64,000 bases of DNA from Undaria pinnatifida (lineage: Eukaryota; Sar; Phaeophyceae; Laminariales; Alariaceae): NCBI GenBank assembly GCA_012845835.1, contig JABAKD010000011.1, forward strand, positions 4,386,697 through 4,450,696, written 5' to 3'. Below the pieces are notes generated by a model. That model was not told the origin of the DNA and did no database searches. It was given only the letters and a program-made list of their open reading frames with translations. Below are positions 32,535-43,871 of the stretch, one piece after another; position 1 is the stretch's first letter; each line of letters starts with the position of its first letter. The position numbers and the translations under genes are program-made.

Positions 32535-35500
32535 CCATCACCACAACAAACCGCGGGCCTCACCTGCTGCACATTCAGCTCCCCCCGTCCCGCCGCCGAG
32601 TTGGCCTCGAACCAAGGCACTAGTGCGTCCACAAGAGCGCCTCGGTCCTGGTTGGACCGACACTTCAGCCAGACGTTGCCATCCCGCCCCTCCGCCCTGG
32701 TGTGCAGCACGATGCCGCACCCTCTTCGCGCCACTACGTCGCCGTTGCGAAGCGTAACCTGAAACGGCCGAAAAAGGCGGCGGACAGTATATACCGGCGA
32801 TGGTCACGGCTGGGCCAAGCTTCGAAAAAAAGGTGTAGATGTAGTCCAATATTCCCGTCTTTTAGACATTATTATTCCGACTAAATTCCCAGGCGGTTAG
32901 GGTCAAGGGTTCGGTATAATCCACACCAACTCCTCAATACAAGATCGTTCTGGGGAAACATGCCGGTTTGGATGGGCAGAAAACGAACCAGCACCTCGTT
33001 GAGGTGGTCTTCGTTCTTGGCGCCCGTTAGCGTCACCTGAATAAAAACAGTTGTCAGCGAAAAATAATCGCGTGGACAACGGTTGATAGACAGTCCGCTT
33101 CGACGAAAGGCTTGGCAGTTCACACTAATTAACCCGTTTAGCACCGCACTCCCGACAAGGAACAAGTCACTTGGATTTAGAATAGGATAATATTTTTTTA
33201 GGGGTTGGTCATTGGGTCTTCATCACGGTGTTTTCGATTTCCAAATTCCTTTTGTGTTGGAAAAATTTTACCCCAGGATTGAAACCGGACCGATAAACGT
33301 CATATAACCCAAGGCCAGCCAACCAACCAACCCACGAAAATAGGTTAAGAATGAAAAAAACGGTAGGAACAAGACAATTCTTCACTGAATTTTTCGTTGA
33401 TTTTTTGTGGGTTGGGTTGGCCTTGGATTGTGATATCAGCCAAGGTCAACCAACCAACCCACGAAAATAATAGGTTACGAATTAAAAAAATGGTAACAAA
33501 AACATACCTGGTATGTGTTTAACCAATTTTTTCGCAGATTTTTCGTGGGATGGTTCGGCCTTGGATTATGACGTTCGACGGTTTCGATACTAAAATTACA
33601 TGTTTTCCGACCCAACTCCTACCCCACCAAACTTGTAGTCCGCAAAACACCGTCCTGAATCTTCATTTCAAGTAAAAATGTAGCCGGTCGGGGTCAGGGT
33701 TAGTTAGAATCCAGGGTTAGTTTTTATGACTTGGATCAAGGCTATGGTAGGGGGGTCCCGCTTAACGCCTGTACAACGGTTGGAGACCCGTTTTGGGAAA
33801 CCAATTACTTGGAATAAGTATACGGAGGGGTTACGGTTACGGGGGCTCTCAATGGGTTAAAATACTTGGAATTAGTATAGGGAGGGGTTATAGTTACGGG
33901 GCTCTAAAGGGGTTACAGCTCTCGTTTTTCGGCGGCCCAGAGAAAGCCAGCCACGCGCGCGAATCGCTACCCAACTTATCTGCCATGATTTCGCTTTCGC
34001 TATATGCACCGCCACAAAAATGTGTGCTTCGACAACATGTGACACCAGCTACGTAAGAACCCTCTTTTTTCTGGCCAGCCTGGCTGGAATTCTTACGTGA
34101 GCCAGGGTGGGTGTCCTACACTATTTTCAGTACAACAAGAGGCCATGTTATTTTCCACTTTCGTCAAAAACTCGAGCCAGGAATTCTGAACCGCCAACTC
34201 CTCAAGTGCCATCTTGTACTGTACGCTGCCTGCCTGCCTGCCTGCGCGCCAACAGAGCATTTCGAGTGCTCGCTGTATCATACCCAGCTTATTTTGGGGT
34301 TGATTTTTTTTTTTTCTTGTGCTGATCGGTTTCGACCGATATGCCATGCACCGCCATAAATTGCACAATATTGCACTTTCAGTTTGCTCAAAAATCAGTT
34401 TTGGGGCGAGAGGTATACGAAGAGCTCATCCGATGAGGAGCTCCAGAAAAAAAAATGGTGCAACTCTACAAAGTAGCAGTAGCATGTGTCAGAGGTGCGT
34501 TGAAAGTCAGAATGAAATGGTTCATTTTTTTGATACCAGGTACCAGGTACGATACATTTTCGATTTCTGCACAGGTATCATCGGAGTTATCGCACAGGGG
34601 TGAAAGAACTCCGGGAAAACCCCACATCGGGCGTGTGAGGTTGCGTCGTTCCGCGAGTGGCGCCGGCACACTTATTGAGCGGCAACGGGTTTGTCGCAGG
34701 GCCTTTATAGCGAGGTATTTATCATCGAGGCTCCACTGCTGTATTGTATGGCACCGGGGCGGTGCACGTCTACATAGTAGTACTGAATCGTTAGGCAACA
34801 GAAACTGACAAAGCGTCCGACGAGCAAGCGTTCGCTGATCAGACTTTCACTGATAGAGCGTCCGATCATCAAGCGTGCTCGTGGAAGGGTGGGAGGCTCC
34901 TTTCCGGTTCGTAAGTTTTCTTTTTCTTTGTATCCTCCGTCGGACGGGATAAAATAAAGGTTAACGGAGAATACAGCACCTTCGCAGGCATGTTTGAACC
35001 GGGGAACGGCGGAATCGGACCCGCGTTCTCGAAGTTCGCTCATCAAGCGTCCGACTATCAAGCGTGCTCATGGAAGGGTGGGAGTTTTTCATCCGGTTCG
35101 TTATTTCTCTTCTTCGTTTTATCCTCCGTCGGACGGGTACTAGTAAAAACGAAAGGTTAAAGGAAGCTTCAGCACCTTCGCAGGCATGTTTGACCCGGGG
35201 AACGGGAAAATCGGACCCGCTTTTCTTGTATTCCCTACAGTCATTTCGCGAGACGTATCCAACGCTGGTTGTCATTTCTTCACGAGTACAGTACAGTCTA
35301 TAGAAAAGTGACAAAAGGCACCTCAGCTATATGATCGATAGTTTCGTCGAAAATTGTCACAAAAAAAACAGTTTCAAAACATGTCGACACACACCAGCTT
35401 CCCGTACATCAGTTTCAGAAGCGATGTTTCCAATAACATGCCAATTTCTTCGGTGAATCGGCGATATACGCCAGGAAAATCTCTTTTACTAGGTGTTTCG

Positions 35501-38500
35501 GTCCGAAAGGTGTGACGAAAAAAAAGCTTCGAGCGACACCCTTGGACAAAGGAAAAAGCGGTTCAATTATAATACATACCATCCATGACGTAGTTTTCAA
35601 TTATTTTCCCCCCAACCCCCCCCCCCCCCCCCCCTTCCAACGCCCCCTCTTTTCCGACCGCCTGCACGATCGCCTAGACCTAGCACCACGCGTATAACAA
35701 GCTGCTACATATCTTTGATCTCACAGCCGACGTGTATTTGAATATTATTTGTGACCTAAACCTCCTTAAAAATCTCTCCCCCCCCCCCCCCCTCTTGCTC
35801 TCCCTTACTCAAACGCCCCACCAAATATCGAAATCCGTCACATTAATAAACACTTCACGCACAGGATGTCACCTCATTATCTTTCGAGAGCCATCCATGC
35901 CGCTGTGTCCCCCCCCCCCCCCCCCGCCTCGAACGCCCCCTTCTTCCCCATCACCCGCACCATCGCCTAGACCTAGCACCACACGTATAACAAACCCCTC
36001 ACCTAAAGCCCTTCCTCCCCCCCCCCCACCCCCCCAACCCCCACCCCCTCCAACGCCCCCTCTTTTCCGACCACCTGCACGATCGCCTAGACCTAGCACC
36101 ACGCGTATAACAAGCTGCTACATATCTTTGATCTCACAGCCGAAGTGTATTTGAATATTATTTGTGACCTAAACCTTCTAAAAAATCTCCCCCCCCCCCC
36201 CCCCCCCCCCCTCTTGCTCTCCCTTACTCAAACGCCCCACAAAATATCGAAATCCGCCACATTAATAAACACTTCAGGCACAGGATATCACCTCATTATC
36301 TTTCGAGAGCCATCCATGCCGCTGTGTTCCCCCCCCCCCCCCCCCGCCTCGAACGCCCCCTTCTTCCCCATCACCCGCACCATCGCCTAGACCTAGCACC
36401 ACACGTATAACAAACCCCTCACCTAAAGCCTTCCTCCCCCCCCGCCCCCCCCCCGCCCCCACACCCCCCACCTCCCCCCCAACCCATCCCAACCCCACCC
36501 CCTCGAACACTCCACCCTCTCTTTACTCACTGATTGTACGACTTACCCCAGGATATACATGATAAACTGATGTGTTATTTCCAAAACCGTCACATTTATC
36601 CCCTCAAAATAATGTATAGTTTCCAGGCACATTTTGAGCTGCCCCACACGCCCAACCCCCCCCCCCCCCCCCCGCCCCAACCCCCCCCCCCCGCCCCCAA
36701 TAATATACTGGTGCCAAAACCGTCAGATTTATCCCCTCGAAAGGATTTATAGCTTACATGCACAAATTGCCCCCTTCCCCCCCCCCCCCCCCCTCCAAAC
36801 CCGCTCGCTTTTGATCAAAACCAGGCCCCCACGTCCTTCAAAACTCCGCCCCACCCCCCTCACCGGTTATTCGACTTACAAGATTCACTTGATAAAAGGA
36901 TACATTTCCCTTCACAGCTGTCAGATTTTGTCCCCCTCAGAAACGGGTTTTATAGTTTCCGCGCACAGACTGACTAAAATCATCCTGTTGACCCTGATAG
37001 CTACACTGTAGTTGTAAGGGGAGTCGCCGACCTATATCCTTAATGAGGACACACAACTCGTAATGCGCGCGATCGGAGTATCACACACAGCTTGCAAAGA
37101 TGAGTTTCGACGAAACCTTCGATCTCACAGCTGGAGTATTTTCATTTTTTATAATACATACGTCTAGACGAGCGAGCCCCACTCAGTCGTACTCTTGGGT
37201 CCAACATACGCGAAAGGAGGTCTACAAAAGAGTTTCAGAATGTTATTTATATTTTACAACTCTTTGTAATAACTGGCCGCAGACAGGGCGAAAGGCATGC
37301 GACAAAAAGACAGCTCATAGCTACATGATCGATAATTTCGGCGAAACTTGTCACACAAAAAACAGTTTCAAAACGATGTCGACACACACCATCTTCCTCT
37401 ACATCAGTTTCGGAAGCGATGTTTCCAACAACACGGCCAATTTCCTCGGTGACTCAGCGATATACACCAGGAAGTCTCTTATCAGTTTTTTTGCTCCGAA
37501 AGGTGTAACGGAAAAAAGCTTCGAGCGACACCCTTGGACAAAGAAAAAGCGGTTCAATTACTACATAATTCGAAGAATATACTTGTGGAGACGAGCGAGC
37601 TGCATTCAGTCGTACTCCGGGTCCAACATATGCGAAACGAAGTGTCAGCAGGTTCTTTGTATATAAAAATACTCTTAAAAGAACTGGCCGCAGACAAGGC
37701 CAAAGGAATGCGACAAAAAGGACAGCTCACAGCTAATAGGATCGATAATTTCGGCGAGACTTGTAACAAAAAACAGTTTCAAAACGATGTCGACACACAC
37801 CATCTTCCTCTACACTAGTTTCGGAAGATGTTTCCAACAACAGGGCCAATTTCTTCGGTGAATCAGCGACATACGCCAGGAAAATCTCTGCCACGTTTTT
37901 TGGTCCGAAAGGTGCGACGGAAAAAAACTTCGAGCGACACGACACCCTGGGACAAAGGACAAAGCGGTTAAAAAAATACATGCTTCTTGAGACGAGCTAC
38001 GAGCCCCACTCAGTCGTACTGCGGGTTCAACATACACGAAGGAAGTCTACAAAAGAGTTTCAGAAGGTTACTTGTACTTCAAAATACGCTTCATAGTAAC
38101 TGGCCGCAGACAGGGCTAAAGGCAAGCAGAGGTCTTGCTTTCTGACTACCATCTCGACAGGTCTTCAGAAATACAGTACGAGTAGATGTGGAATGATCGC
38201 TTGATCAGCGGACGCTCAATCAGCATAAGTTTAATCCGCAGACGCTGCAGCGATTGTGACAAGGACCCAGCCCAGTTGACAACACGGCTCCCCGTACGTA
38301 GAATAGAGAGCAGAAAAAACGCGGCCGTATATAGCACAATTGCGAGCGAGATCACCTACATCCCTACCTATCTATGCCACACCCTTACGATATAGTCGAA
38401 ATATCGAATACCTAGTGTAAAGGCCAAGGCAGGCAGGAAGGTGTGTTGTTTCCCCACAAATACCTCGAACGATCTTCCCAGCTAAAGATAAATAGTGTAT

Positions 38501-41500
38501 AACGATCGCTTGATCAGCGGATGCTTCATAGGCAGACGCTTAATCTGCAGACTACAGTTTTGAAAAAGCACCCGCCCGCACCCACCCGCAGCCCAATCGA
38601 CAGAAAACGGCTAAACGCCTGTCCCGGTGAGAACGGCCAATAAACGCGGCCGCACGAGCACGATTACGCGCTAAACCACCTAACCGGTACACCCGCCTCT
38701 GTGCCACAAACTTACAAACTTGTTTTTTAACAAAGACGTAAAAAGACAGCTCAGCTATATACGAGTATAAGATCGAGAAATTCGCCAAAACTCATACCAT
38801 GTACCTGGTACCAGGTATAAACTTCGATCTCACAGCTGGAGTGCGTTTTCTTTTTTATCGTAATGTAACGCAAGCTGCGTGTGATTAATCAATCAGTTTT
38901 AGTCAAATCGTCGAGTCCTTATAGCGAAAGGCAAGACTGGCAAGGTCTTTGCTTTCCCAGTATCGTCTTGAGTTGTCTTCAGAATTAAAGTGTCAGAGCT
39001 TGCAGCTAGTTTCGGATTTTTCCATGAGCTTCTGTGTCATTCACATCTTCTGTTGAAAAAACAAAACAAAAAAACACTACGCACAGCCGTGAGATCGAAA
39101 ATTTCGTCGAAACTCCTTTTGGCAAGCTGTACGTACTGCTCCGATCGTGCGTCTTCTGTTTAATTGCTTCAATTTCCCAGGAATAGTCCCTACATACTCG
39201 TAACGTCTTCCGAATCAGAGAGCAAAGAGTAGTACACGAAATGGTCTATCGTTGGTTGTGGAATATTCCAGAAGCTCCCGTGTCTTTACACTTAACCAGG
39301 TACATATTAGTCGGAATTAACTGTATATCAGACCTTGGCCGGTTCACGGCACAGGCACCCCACCCCACCCCATCCCACTCCGAATCGACCCGAGGCAACA
39401 CAACTCAGCAAAAAACAGATAGCATACAATAGTTGTCGCCAGAAAGTCGCACAGAGTAGGATAGTGGTAACTGTGGCCAACTTGTGCGCGTTTGAACCGA
39501 GGTGGCTTCACCGGCCTCACCACCCCAAACATACCACAAAAAGTACCAACAATATTACGCTTTTAGATGTTTTCAGGCTTGTTTTGTGCCTTGCGTTCTG
39601 TGTTTTTTTTTTAATATATCACGCGAAGGCGTAGACCCAACCCAACCCCAACCAAGCCTAAGGCTACGACTCCTCGCGCGGCGAAGTTGCCGCGCGATTT
39701 GGTTGATCCGAAAAAATGTGCGGAGCACTTAATAAATAGTACCTCGTAATGTTTTTGGTGCTTTATCTGGTATTTTGGGGCGGCAGCGGCGGCGGACGCA
39801 CAATCCGACTTCAGTGACCCCGAAAGGGGGTCTCCCTTTTTTCGCGTAAAATTATAAATTTCGCAATCGCTCATAGTAAATGATCATCAAAATAATAGCA
39901 CAAGAGCAATCAAATCAACACCGTCCCCGTGCCCCGCCCGCGGCCTCCCTTTCCCCTCTCCCCTGTCTTTTCAACGCTCACCTCTTTAAAAGGGAGCGAT
40001 ACACGCAGCAGCTCCGAAGCCCGCAAGCGGTCCATCATCTTAATGCTCTTAATTTTCGGCCTCTCTACCCCCCCACCTCCTCCACCGATCCCCCCACTCT
40101 CCGCCACGATCACCGTCCCCCCTGCTCCCCCCTGCGCATTTCCCCCGCTACTACCGCCCCCTCGAACGCTCGACGCACGGAGAGTCGGATGCAATGCCGG
40201 GCCTGCACCAGCCCCCTCCCCAGCCCCCCCCCCGTCTGCATCAGCCGAGGGCTGCATCTGATACATGTGCGGCGGTGTGGGCGTTGGAAGCATCTCCACC
40301 TCTAATAAATACAACGCGGAGTTTGTAAGCAGAAGCGCATGTCTGCGCACCCGTTCCGCGTTGCACCCGGTGTGACAAGAAATAAGAATGAGGGGAGGGA
40401 GGGAGGGAGGGAGGGAGGGAGGAAGGGAGGGAGGGAGGGAGGGAGGGAGGGAGGAAGGGAGGGAGGGAGGGAGGGAGGGAGGGAGGGAGGGAGGGAGGGA
40501 GGGAGGGAGGGAGGGAGGGAGGGAGGGAGGGAGGGAGGGAGGGAGGGAGGGAGGGAGGGAGGGAGGGAGGGAGGGAGGGAGGGAGGGAGGGAGGGAGGGA
40601 GGGAGGGAGGGAGGGAGGGAGGGAGGGAGGGAGGGAGGGAGGGAGGGAGGGAGGGAGGGAGGGAGGGAGGGAGGGAGGGAGGGAGGGAGGGAGGGAGGGA
40701 GGGAGGGAGGGAGGGAGGGAGGGAGGGAGGGAGGGAGGGAGGCAGGGAGGGAGGGAGGGAGGGAGGAAGGGAGGAAGGGAGGGGAGGGGGAGGGGAAGGG
40801 GGGGGCAGGGAGGGAGGAACGGAGGAACGGAGGAACGGAGGGAGGGAGGAACGGAGGGAGGGAGGGAGGACGGGGGCGGGGGGAGGAGGGAAGGAGTTCA
40901 GACGATGCCCTAACCCTACGTCAGCAGCACCAGCGCAGCCGCCGCCAGCGCCGCAACCATTTATAACCTATGGCTGTGCCTGAAAAACAAACAAGAGCTA
41001 AAAATAATTTCGTGGAAATCGTCGATGCGGGACCGCCACGCGGTATCTGCCCAGCTAAGTTTTCGCTGGGACACTCGGAAAGCTCGCAAAAACAAAACGT
41101 TGAAACAAACGAAAAAAAGCGAAACCGAAACTAGAGACTCATTTTCACCTCAGAAGGCCATCCAAAGGCTGCGCGTCCGCCCTAATCGCGCCCGTTCCGT
41201 CCGTGGATGGTTTCGCTCGCCGAACGAAATCCACCACGATGTGTCGTTCCTCGCAAAATGCCTGGCCAGACCTTATCAATGCCTGACGGTACGGAGGGGG
41301 GGGGGGGGCGAGGGGCGAGGCAAGACGGGGGCGTGGGAGAAAAAAGAACCTATTAGCTACTGCAAAAAGTATCCAACTATAATTCAAGCACGTGATGTTC
41401 CCACAATGTAGGGCTGTGAATCGGCTGTGTTTACCGATATTTAAAGCGTCGGTTATCGGCCCATCCCACATCCGATACATCGAAGCCGACATATCGCCGG

Positions 41501-42205
41501 TATATCGGGCGAGCACTGCCTGTGAGGTTCTGGGCATTTGGCTGCGAAATTGAGTATTTTTGAGGGCAGCACCAACCGATGTGATACTGGCAAAATATCG
41601 GTAAGCACAATCGTCCCTATTTGCTTGTCCCGATTGGCCGGTTCCGATTCCGAATTAAATCGCTCCGATTGATTGAGTGAATCGGCTTCCATTCACGCCC
41701 CTTACCAAACGATGGAGCGCAATAGCAAAGGGGGTTTTACGAGTACACGAAGTACTCGCATAACCTTTCACTACAGCAAAACCCAACCCTCCCTAATCCC
41801 ACGTAGTTTGTCCCTAAAAGTGCGGGTTCAGCTTGTACAGGGGGCTTTACTGCGGGGAGTATGGCACAGGCACAAACTCGTGATTGATCCGACGCGTGGT
41901 GGGGTTATGCTACGGGCTAGTTCCTCTCAGGGCGTTAGGCGGGCTGAGGTAACGAGTCGCGCAAAGAGGAGAAGGAAGGGGTCAGCGTTGCCTCCAAGAA
42001 TATTCTGAGAATGAAAAAAAACGGTCACGCAACCATAACGGTTAGTGTACGTTCCGTGCAACGTTCCGCGGCAAGCCGTCGGAAAGGCAAAAAGCAAGAC
42101 AGCCAGTCACACGCACACATCACGACGTTACCATCAGGTATAGCACGGCATGCACGACCACCACGGAACAACCGACCACCACCATAAAATACCACTAATA
42201 TCAAC

Positions 42206-42236
<31 letters not shown>

Positions 42237-43871
42237 CAAAACACCAAAAACACACCAAAAACACAACCCAACACCAACATCACCAACACCACCCACTAAG
42301 ACCAACACCACCAACACCTAAGTCCACTATCACTAATGCCACCGACACCAACACATTCACCAACACCAACAACACCACCACCTACAACAACACCGCTAAC
42401 ACCAATACTAACACCACCAACACCAACACCAACACGAACACCAGCACCAACACCAACACCACCCGTAGTAATCACCCCACCAAAAAAAAAAACACTCACG
42501 TACATCAACTCCCCACATATTTCTTACCAACGTCGCCTCCAAACGAGAGTCCAAAAAGAAACTTCGTCGCTCTCGATCCTCCTCATCAGGCCTTCTCCAA
42601 CCCTTCCCCCTCACCATAAGCTCGGTGGTGCTTTCTTCTGCCTCCGCCCCAGCCCCCTCCCCTACCCCCGCCCCCGCTCCCGCTTCCACCCCCAACACGC
42701 GTCGCGGCGGTGACGGCGGAGGCGTCACCGAAGACTTCACCGATAGCCCCCCAATGGCTACCGCCACCGCCGCCGCTGTTGTTGCCGAAGGTGGGGGGCG
42801 AGGCGGCAGCGGCGGCGGCGCTGCGGACGGCAACACCACCGCCGCTACCTTCCCGGGGACGCTGACAGGCCGGCGCACGAACGGCGAAGCGGACGGCGCG
42901 TGCAACCTCTTCATGATGATCTCGTAGTCGCGCCCGTGGTAGCTGTGTCCGAACCCTTCGTCCTCGCTTCCACTAGAGGACTGGTGTAAAGTTGGGAGTC
43001 CGGCTGGCGGGGACTCCGGTTGCTCGCGCATTGTTTGGGCCGCGGCCGCGGCCGCGGCGGCTGCGCCTCCAGCGGCAGTAGCTGCTGCGGCGGCGGCAGC
43101 AGCAGCCGCAGCAGCAGCAGCGGCGGGGCCACTGGCAGTAGCGGTGCTGGCACTTCGGTAAGGTGGAGCTACCACCGGAGTCACCGCCGGAATTATGTCT
43201 GGAGTTGCCGCCGGGGGCAAGGTTAACGAGATAGCTGCCGACGCGCGCACTGTTCGCGGTCGCTCGCGGTTAGTGCTACGAGCTCTACGACTGCCGCTGC
43301 CGCCACTGCTACCGCCGCTGCCGCCGCTACCGCTTCCGCTTCCACTTCCGCCGCGACCGTTATCGCCGCGACTGCTGCCGCTGCGACTGCTGCCGCTGCG
43401 ACTGCTGCCGCCGCGACTGCTGCCGCCGCGACTGCTGCCGCCGCGACTGCTGCCGCCACGACTACCCCCACCGCGACCACTACTACCACCACCACTACTG
43501 GTACCAGCACCAGCTCCTCCACCACTACCACCATCCCCACCACTCCCACCACCAGCCCCACCACCAGCCCCACTACCAGCACCATTCTCACTGCCACCAC
43601 TGCTACCACCACCACCACCACCACCACCACCGGAAGCCCCGCGAGAGCTCGGCGTCACCACTGTTGTCGACCCCGACGACGCTTGACGTTGCCCACTCCT
43701 AGGACTGCGGGCGGAAAAGTGCGAGTAGCGCTGGCTCGGCGCAGCCACCGATCGGAAGGGAGGGGGGGAGGTCTTCGTGCGCCCGGGGACGGGCAATGTC
43801 TGCACCGGTCTCCGCTGCGAGCGGGGGTGGGCGACGGGGTCCGTCCAACTTTCTCCCAGGGAAGACGACAT
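29959..43871 (-). CDS. Six-exon gene: disordered N-half plus PH/TH1-like C-terminal region
   Basis: Exons 43871-42528, 41282-41149, 40342-39982, 33036-32941, 32758-32564 and 30099-29959 join in phase with GT-AG sites, giving 2,271 bases and 756 residues ending TDCVIS-stop. Residues 1-80 are Ser/Arg/Pro-rich, about 80-205 Gly/Ser-rich with GGSSR repeats, about 255-290 Ala-rich, then Pro-rich. The rest reads as a folded domain: EERHIVVDFVRRAKPS, RHALLLTNSALYLLEVEML, IKMMDRLRASELLRVSLPF, GCGIVLHTRAEGRDGNVWLK and QDRGALVDALVPWFEAN. This order (RxxLLLTxxALYLL, a basic strand, then an LH strand and a final helix with Trp) recalls a PH-like fold, in particular the myosin-I TH1 tail, which binds acidic lipids. 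No motor domain is present. The exon assembly is well supported; the fold is inferred and the function unknown. Confidence 0.65.
30245..30705. repeat. Dispersed repeat family R1, long copy 2
   Basis: Near-colinear with 5147-5612. It lies in intron 5 of the minus-strand gene. A short tandem (CCAAAAGTTAACC) is duplicated at about 30417-30442. Confidence 0.65.
30798..30950. mobile_element. MITE-like element M3
   Basis: The left end CTTACCGCTTTTTCGAGAAA and the complement of the right end (CTTACCACTTTTTGGAGAC) form inverted repeats of about 30 bases, with ATGGTTGACA and TGCGTCAACCA continuing them inward. The interior contains CCCTAACCCTAACCCAATG. The right half recurs at 45300-45400, and an end piece at about 45425-45450. 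Confidence 0.5.
30951..32170. other. Intron sequence, no gene seen
   Basis: A-rich runs at about 31394-31410, AAGC tandem at about 31630-31655 and CACC-rich text near 31810-31850. Nothing coding is supported. Confidence 0.5.
32200..32400. repeat. AACACC hexanucleotide microsatellite
   Basis: AACAACACC/ACCAAC repeats on the plus strand. A related block is at 42190-42470 in intron 1 of the same gene. Confidence 0.85.
32400..32563 (-). pseudogene. Partial tandem copy of exon 5's 3' end plus donor
   Basis: On the minus strand, after a GTT microsatellite, MDALIPWFEANLAARGGQLRV-RQ reappears before GTGGTG. This copies DALVPWFEANSAAGRGELNV-QQ|GTGAGG from exon 5. No acceptor precedes it, so it is most likely a decayed partial duplication that carried the donor and the microsatellite. 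Confidence 0.65.
32564..32758 (-). CDS. PH/TH1-like gene exon 5
   Basis: Acceptor GTTTCAG|GTTACG, donor CAGCAG|GTGAGG, 65 codons, phase 0 at both ends. It encodes VTLRNGDVVARRGCGIVLHT through WFEANSAAGRGELNVQQ. Confidence 0.7.
32941..33036 (-). CDS. PH/TH1-like gene exon 4
   Basis: Acceptor TTTTTATTCAG|GTGACG, donor GATCTT|GTATTG (a weak but usable donor). It encodes VTLTGAKNEDHLNEVLVRFL and PIQTGMFPQNDL, 32 residues, phase 0 at both ends. Confidence 0.6.
33308..33564. mobile_element. Two tandem hairpin elements (MITE-like M4)
   Basis: Each unit (33308-33427 and 33438-33564) starts CCAAGGCCAGCCAACCAACC or CCAAGGTCAACCAACCAACC and ends with the complement, TTTTTTGTGGGTTGGGTTGG-CCTTGG or its worn form. 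Each folds as a stem of about 28 bases around an AT-rich loop. Confidence 0.6.
33736..33921 (-). mobile_element. Fragment of MITE M1 next to two inverted mini-MITE M2 copies
   Basis: 33738-33766 matches the M1 terminus (AAGGCTATGGTAGGGGGGTC). It runs straight into M2 text on the minus strand: TTAACGCC...CCAATTACTTGGAATAAG...GGGTTAA (33764-33858), then a shorter second copy to about 33920 ending CTCTAAAGGGGTTAC. Confidence 0.5.
33922..34850. other. Intron sequence, no gene seen
   Basis: Unremarkable mixed sequence of intron 3. TGCC and poly-T runs occur at about 34232-34250 and 34307-34318. Confidence 0.5.
34855..35230. repeat. Tandem duplication, period about 188 bases
   Basis: GTCCGATCATCAAGCGTGCT... 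and GTCCGACTATCAAGCGTGCT... start two copies. Both contain TCCTCCGTCGGACGGG and CAGCACCTTCGCAGGCATGT. Related GCTTGATCAGCGGACGC words recur at about 38190 and 38505. Confidence 0.75.
35330..38120. repeat. Interrupted tandem array, unit about 400-430 bases, with poly-C duplication inside
   Basis: Units at about 35330-35600 (partial), 37165-37575, 37590-37985 and 37985-38120 (partial) share GTTTCAAAACGATGTCGACA, CACCATCTTCCTCTACATCA and CGAGCGACACCCTTGGACAA. Between the first and second unit lies a separate tandem pair, period about 415 (35626-36045, 36046-36460). Its copies begin CCAACGCCCCCTCTTTTCC and hold poly-C runs of 15-20 bases, followed by more poly-C sequence to 36800 and an R1 3' piece (36940-37155). 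Confidence 0.7.
38121..39980. other. Intron sequence with R1 fragments
   Basis: R1-like pieces lie at about 38815-38855 (CGATCTCACAGCTGGAGTG) and inverted at about 39075-39150. Nothing coding is recognised. Confidence 0.5.
39982..40342 (-). CDS. PH/TH1-like gene exon 3
   Basis: The acceptor GTGCGCAG|ACATGCG has the long (TCCC)n tract upstream; the donor is AAAGAG|GTGAGC. It starts RHALLLTNSALYLLEVEM and ends IKMMDRLRASELLRVSLPFK. Between them is a Gly/Pro/Ala-rich insertion of about 70 residues, where the domain family would have a short loop. Confidence 0.7.
40388..40880. repeat. GGGA tetranucleotide microsatellite
   Basis: About 490 bases of nearly pure GGGA. On the minus strand it is a TCCC tract ending about 50 bases before the exon 3 acceptor. 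The long Arg/Glu/Gly frames on the plus strand are artefacts. Confidence 0.95.
41149..41282 (-). CDS. PH/TH1-like gene exon 2
   Basis: The acceptor CCGTACCGTCAG|GCATTG lies behind a poly-C tract; the donor is CTGAG|GTGAAA (phase 2). It encodes ALIRSGQAFCEERHIVVDFV and RRAKPSTDGTGAIRADAQPL. Confidence 0.65.
42180..42480. repeat. CAACAC/ACCAAC microsatellite in intron 1
   Basis: Imperfect CAACAGCAA and ACCAACACC repeats just after the exon 1 donor on the minus strand. Confidence 0.8.
42528..43871 (-). CDS. PH/TH1-like gene exon 1 (low-complexity half)
   Basis: ATG at 43871-43869 begins MSSSLGESWTDPVAHPRSQR; an in-frame ATG 54 bases upstream is possible. The exon ends RLEATL before the donor GTAAGA. 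GC-rich trinucleotide repeats encode the Gly, Ser, Ala and Pro tracts. A conserved-looking island is EDEGFGHSYHGRDYEIIMKR. The TTTAAA-poor upstream region 43926-44400 shows no clear promoter. Confidence 0.6.

Noticed and set aside
32941-33036. Resemblance of VTLTGAKNEDHL to the TBP motif VTGAKSE
   Set aside because: Only a short stretch matches and no TBP saddle repeats are present; the exon fits in phase with the PH/TH1-like gene.
40339-40983. Long plus-strand frames of Arg/Glu/Gly repeats
   Set aside because: Pure product of the GGGA microsatellite; all frames of this repeat are open.
42625-43686. Plus-strand Pro/Leu/Arg-rich frames
   Set aside because: Antisense of the GC-rich low-complexity exon 1 of the minus-strand gene.
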